A DNA stretch of 8,004 bases from Desulfobacterales bacterium (GTDB lineage Bacteria > Desulfobacterota > Desulfobacteria > Desulfobacterales > JAUWMJ01), in the NCBI GenBank assembly GCA_030613225.1, contig JAUWMJ010000117.1, forward strand, positions 1 to 8,004, given 5' to 3'. Below are positions 5,760-8,004 of this stretch, piece after piece. The position numbers and the translations under genes were made by a program. The notes under the pieces are model-generated. The model searched no databases. It saw nothing but the letters and a program-made list of their open reading frames with translations, and was not told the origin of the DNA. How positions within the stretch are numbered: position 1 is the first letter of the stretch; the number at the start of each line of letters is the position of its first letter.

Positions 5760-7184
5760 TCAATCCTCTTTACCGATTGTGTGAATCTTAATCAGATTTG
5801 TGGAACCGCTTTTTAGCGCCAATCCTGTTACGATGATGATAAGATCATTCTTTTTTGCAAATTTTTTGCTGATTATTATTTTTTCACCTGCTTCAATTAA
5901 GCGTTTTGCGTCATTAATGGGAGGAATCAACAAGGGTGTGACGCCCCAGACCAGTGATAATTTGTTATATATTTTTCTCGAAGGTGAAAACGCATAAACA
6001 GGACTTAAGGGGCGCTGTTTTGATATAAGCTTTGAGGTTTTTCCGGTTATTGAAAATGTAACAATCGCCTTTGTATTAACTTCGTGAAGAATGTTAACGC
6101 AGGCTTTTGCTACGGCATGTGTCACCGGGTCATGCCGGTCTTTTTTATGCTGGATATTATACTTCATAAAAGGCGAGATTTCAGTTTCAGAGGCAATTCT
6201 GGTCATCATTTTTACTGCCTTAGCAGGATATTTTCCTACTGCGGTTTCACCGGAAAGCATTACGGCATCAGTGCCGTCATAAATTGCATTTGCCACATCA
6301 GATGCTTCGGCCCTGGTCGGGATAGGGTTGTCAGTCATTGTTTCAAGCATCTGGGTGGCTGTTATTACAGGCTTATTTGCCATGATTGATTTAGATATTA
6401 TTTCCTTTTGAATTTTAGGCACCATTTCCGGTCTCATCTCAACGCCGAGGTCTCCCCGTGCTACCATAATACCGTCAGCGAACTTTAATATTTCATCCAG
6501 CTTACCGACTGCTTCGGGCTTTTCAATTTTGGCAATAACCGGTGTGTCATACCCATTTAAATTTATTATGCTTTTGATATTCTTAAGGTCATTTTCGTTT
6601 CTTACAAAAGAAAGAGCAAAGAAATCAACACCTTTTTTGAGACCAAACAGAAGATCTTTTTTATCCTTTTCAGTTAAAGAAGGGGCAGAGACTTTAACGC
6701 CCGGCAGGTTTATCCCCTTGTGCTCTTTTAATCTTCCTCCACTGATAATTTTACAGGTTACGGTATCTTTGGTTTTGGATAACACCTTCAGCTCTATGAG
6801 TCCGTCATCAATAAGTATTTTATCTCCTTTTTTTACATCTTTTGATAAATGCTTATAAGTGGTTGAAACAATATCTGCATCGCCGGACACCTGTTTTGAG
6901 GTTATTTGTATTGTTTTATTTTTTTTCAGCAAAACAGGTTTGCCGTTTTTTAATGTGTCGGTTCTTATTTTGGGCCCCTGAAGATCAAGGAGTATCCCCA
7001 CAGGTCTGTTCATCTCTTTAGAAAGGGCGCGTATGCTATTTATAACCTTCTCGTGATCTTTGTAGTTGCCGTGTGAAAAATTAAGCCTTGCCACATTCAT
7101 GCCGGCCAAAATAAGCTTTTTTAATACCGGTTTGCTGTTCGATGACGGGCCGATTGTTGCGATGATTTTTGTTTTGTTAGTCAT
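5760..7184 (-). CDS. pyk: Pyruvate kinase
   Basis: The enzyme converts phosphoenolpyruvate and ADP to pyruvate and ATP, the last step of glycolysis, in the cytoplasm. With the start chosen here it has 474 residues, normal for bacterial enzymes. Motifs in order: TKIIATIGPSS (4-14), MNVARLNFSHG (29-39), LLDLQGPKIR (65-74), the B domain (about 75-165), VIAKIEKPEAV (216-226, with catalytic Lys219), GIMVARGDLGVE (238-249), ATQMLETM (276-283), TRAEASDVANAIYDGTDAVM (290-309), SGETAVGKYP (311-320), then the allosteric C domain to residue 474. Lys72 in GPKIR occupies the position that is Glu in potassium-dependent enzymes, which suggests potassium-independent activity. The reading frame continues 22 codons upstream to an ATG at 7250, but that part lies in a repeat. 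ATG at 7182-7184 has AGAGG seven bases upstream and begins at the usual family N-terminus. Confidence 0.97.
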   Translation of the reverse strand: MTNKTKIIATIGPSSNSKPVLKKLILAGMNVARLNFSHGNYKDHEKVINSIRALSKEMNRPVGILLDLQGPKIRTDTLKNGKPVLLKKNKTIQITSKQVSGDADIVSTTYKHLSKDVKKGDKILIDDGLIELKVLSKTKDTVTCKIISGGRLKEHKGINLPGVKVSAPSLTEKDKKDLLFGLKKGVDFFALSFVRNENDLKNIKSIINLNGYDTPVIAKIEKPEAVGKLDEILKFADGIMVARGDLGVEMRPEMVPKIQKEIISKSIMANKPVITATQMLETMTDNPIPTRAEASDVANAIYDGTDAVMLSGETAVGKYPAKAVKMMTRIASETEISPFMKYNIQHKKDRHDPVTHAVAKACVNILHEVNTKAIVTFSITGKTSKLISKQRPLSPVYAFSPSRKIYNKLSLVWGVTPLLIPPINDAKRLIEAGEKIIISKKFAKKNDLIIIVTGLALKSGSTNLIKIHTIGKED

Positions 7185-7191
7185 GATTATT

Positions 7192-7196
7192 CCTCT
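7192..7196 (-). promoter_or_regulatory. RBS that fixes the pyruvate kinase start
   Basis: The complement reads AGAGG, seven bases before ATG at 7182-7184. It favours this start over the upstream ATG at 7248-7250, which lies in the arm of a palindromic element and would add 22 residues unlike any pyruvate kinase N-terminus. Confidence 0.8.
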
Positions 7197-7213
7197 TGTA
7201 AGTCGAGCGTTAA

Positions 7214-7419
7214 GGGTTCGCGCAAAAATAAGTTTACATTTTAGGCGCATGGATTTAGGTCAGATTTGTTCGATCCGATGCTTCAAAACCACAGGAATAG
7301 CGAGCTATTTAGAGGATTTTGGAGTTGAGGATCGGGCAAAGCTGGCCTGAATCCGTGATGTGCCGCGAAGCAAATGCCCTTGGGGTGCATAAAATGTAAA
7401 CTTATTTTTGCGCGAGCCC
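7214..7419. mobile_element. 206-bp palindromic element with 30-bp TIRs
   Basis: The left end (7214-7243; GGGTTCGCGCAAAAATAAGT, then TTACATTTTA) and right end (7390-7419) are inverted copies matching at 29 of 30 bases. Pairing continues inward: GGATTTAGGTCA (7251-7262) with TGGCCTGAATCC (7343-7354), then GATTTG-TTCGATCC with GGATCGGGCAAAGC, and AATAGC with GCTATT at the centre, so the whole element can form one long hairpin. The right half has roughly 30 extra bases (about 7355-7385). TAA lies on both sides (7211-7213, 7420-7422) and may be a short target duplication. There is no coding capacity. It starts 30 bases upstream of the pyruvate kinase ATG. Origin as a MITE is inference. Confidence 0.75.
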
Positions 7420-7479
7420 TAAGTGTTTCTACGAAATATTGCAAAAAAGCCGTAATTGCAATCCTTTATTTTAAGTAAC

Positions 7480-7697
7480 CGTTCACGGGTTCAAAGTTCA
7501 AGGTTCAGGGGTTGTAGGTTCACCAGAAATCTAAACAATTGATTCGTTAGTTCTGAACAGTCTTGCGCCGAAGTGCAAGGTGAACTCTACGTGGCATCGG
7601 TTCAATAATACATGACGAATATTGAGTTTCAGGACGTATATTCTGGGTTCAACTCAAGAAAGATAACCTTGAACCGTGAACTTTGAACCTGTGAACG
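7480..7697. repeat. Inverted repeat of GGTTCA/AAGTTCA phrases
   Basis: The left arm (7480-7512; CGTTCACGGGTTCAAAGTTC, then AAGGTTCAGGGGT) and right arm (7665-7697) are complementary at roughly 29 of 33 bases. Each arm is itself a run of a degenerate seven- to eight-base phrase (GGTTCA, AAGTTCA). The 150-base centre has scattered GGTTCA/TGAACT words and a small CTTGC...GCAAG hairpin but no gene. A further one-armed run of the same phrases lies at about 7836-7869, in the leader of the response regulator. Confidence 0.75.
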
Positions 7698-7757
7698 CAT
7701 GCTATTTTAAATTGTATCGGCCTTTTGAAAAATAATTTTATCGGAGCCCTTCTTTTG

Positions 7758-7775
7758 GTGTGATGAATTTCACAC
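7758..7775. promoter_or_regulatory. CRP/FNR-family operator, perfect palindrome
   Basis: GTGTGA-TGAATT-TCACAC has perfect six-base arms and equals the CRP consensus TGTGA-N6-TCACA. In Desulfobacterota the reader could be any CRP/FNR-type regulator, so the cognate protein is not known. It is centred about 23 bases upstream of a second, weaker site. Confidence 0.7.
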
Positions 7776-7781
7776 GTTTGC

Positions 7782-7822
7782 TGTGATTTACATCATTGTG
7801 GTTTCAGCCTTTCTATTATAAT
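7782..7822 (+). promoter_or_regulatory. Candidate activator-dependent promoter of the response regulator
   Basis: A second CRP-like box, TGTGA-TTTACA-TCATT (7782-7797), precedes a perfect -10 hexamer TATAAT (7817-7822). With transcription starting near 7830 the box is centred close to -41 and the stronger one close to -64, the usual class II and near class I activator positions. No good -35 hexamer is present, which suits an activated promoter. The start point is inferred. Confidence 0.55.
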
Positions 7823-7912
7823 CTTTTTGTAACTCAGGTTCACAGTTTAAGGGTTCATGGTTCAAGGTTGAAGAAAGATGAAGATTGAACGGTTAAAAAG
7901 ATAGGGAATACA

Positions 7913-8004
7913 ATGAAAACTTACCGAAAAACAGCTAACACTGTACTAATAGTTGATGAATATCCGTTGTTTCGAGAGTCGTTGAAATTCCTTTTAAGAA
8001 AGGT
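7913..8004 (+). CDS. Response regulator, N-terminal fragment (REC domain)
   Basis: Only the first 30 codons are in the window; the gene runs off the right edge. The sequence MKTYRKTANTVLIVDEYPLF, followed by RESLKFLLRK, is the first strand and helix of a receiver domain: hydrophobic strand TVLIV, then the acidic pair Asp15-Glu16 that helps hold magnesium, then the PLFRESL helix start typical of NarL/FixJ-type regulators. Glu in the second acidic place is a common variant of DD. The phosphorylated Asp and the output domain, probably LuxR-type HTH for this subfamily, lie outside. ATG at 7913 has AGGGA (7903-7907) five bases upstream. The leader is about 80 bases and contains GGTTCA repeat phrases. 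Two CRP/FNR-like boxes upstream suggest control by a global metabolic or redox signal. The partner kinase is not visible. Confidence 0.8.
   Translation, partial: MKTYRKTANTVLIVDEYPLFRESLKFLLRK

Larger units (their letters stand above)
7185..7912. other. 728-base gap between divergent genes, repeat-rich
   Basis: From left to right: the pyruvate kinase leader with its ribosome binding site, a 206-bp palindrome (7214-7419), about 60 AT-rich bases with no clear feature (the likely place for the pyruvate kinase promoter, though none was convincing), a 218-bp inverted repeat of GGTTCA phrases (7480-7697), then a promoter-like region with two CRP/FNR-type sites (7758-7822) and a leader leading to the response regulator. 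No gene is seen; the longest small frame inside 7480-7697 lacks a ribosome binding site. Confidence 0.65.

Noticed and set aside
7185..7250. N-terminal extension of pyruvate kinase to an upstream ATG
   Set aside because: The 22 extra residues are encoded by the palindrome arm and spacer, do not resemble any pyruvate kinase start, and a good ribosome binding site fixes the start at 7184.
7610..7684. Short frame (24 codons) inside the inverted repeat at 7480-7697
   Set aside because: It lacks a ribosome binding site and ends in the repeat arm.

Overview
The window is a stretch of AT-rich chromosome, most likely from a Desulfobacterota (Desulfobacterales-like) bacterium. That placement is inference. 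It rests on the gene mix (SPFH protein, bactofilin, tandem-PilZ protein, orphan branched-chain-type binding protein, MOFRL glycerate kinase) and on the many palindromic intergenic repeats; no rRNA or other phylogenetic marker is present.

Layout. 1-312 (+): C-terminal end of an SPFH/band-7 protein. 694-1092 (-): bactofilin. 1290-1895 (-): protein with two PilZ-like domains and a TTG start. 2760-3956 (+): exported Peripla_BP_6 substrate-binding protein with no transporter genes beside it. 4145-5488 (-): glycerate 2-kinase. 5760-7184 (-): pyruvate kinase. 7913-8004 (+): first 30 codons of a response regulator, preceded by a promoter-like region with two CRP/FNR-type palindromes. No tRNA, rRNA, CRISPR array or transposase gene was seen.

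How the genes fit together. Glycerate kinase makes 2-phosphoglycerate. Enolase (not in this window) turns that into phosphoenolpyruvate, which pyruvate kinase converts to pyruvate, so the two minus-strand genes sit on one short route. Bactofilin and PilZ are a structural protein and a probable cyclic-di-GMP-responsive protein. They share a strand but are separated by a repeat element. The other genes look like separate units.

The most striking content lies between the genes: every intergenic gap carries at least one inverted repeat. Three elements (1133-1293, 2451-2585, 2588-2722) share a 20-bp terminal inverted repeat but enclose unrelated inner palindromes. Two of them are each 135 bp, lie side by side and are bounded by TA, as in MITEs mobilised by IS630/mariner-type transposases. 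A 206-bp palindrome with near-identical 30-bp ends sits in the pyruvate kinase leader. The gap between pyruvate kinase and glycerate kinase holds a modular array in which a conserved decamer alternates with small hairpins whose stems change sequence but stay paired. No complete new protein system is visible; the repeats are the part most likely to be undescribed.
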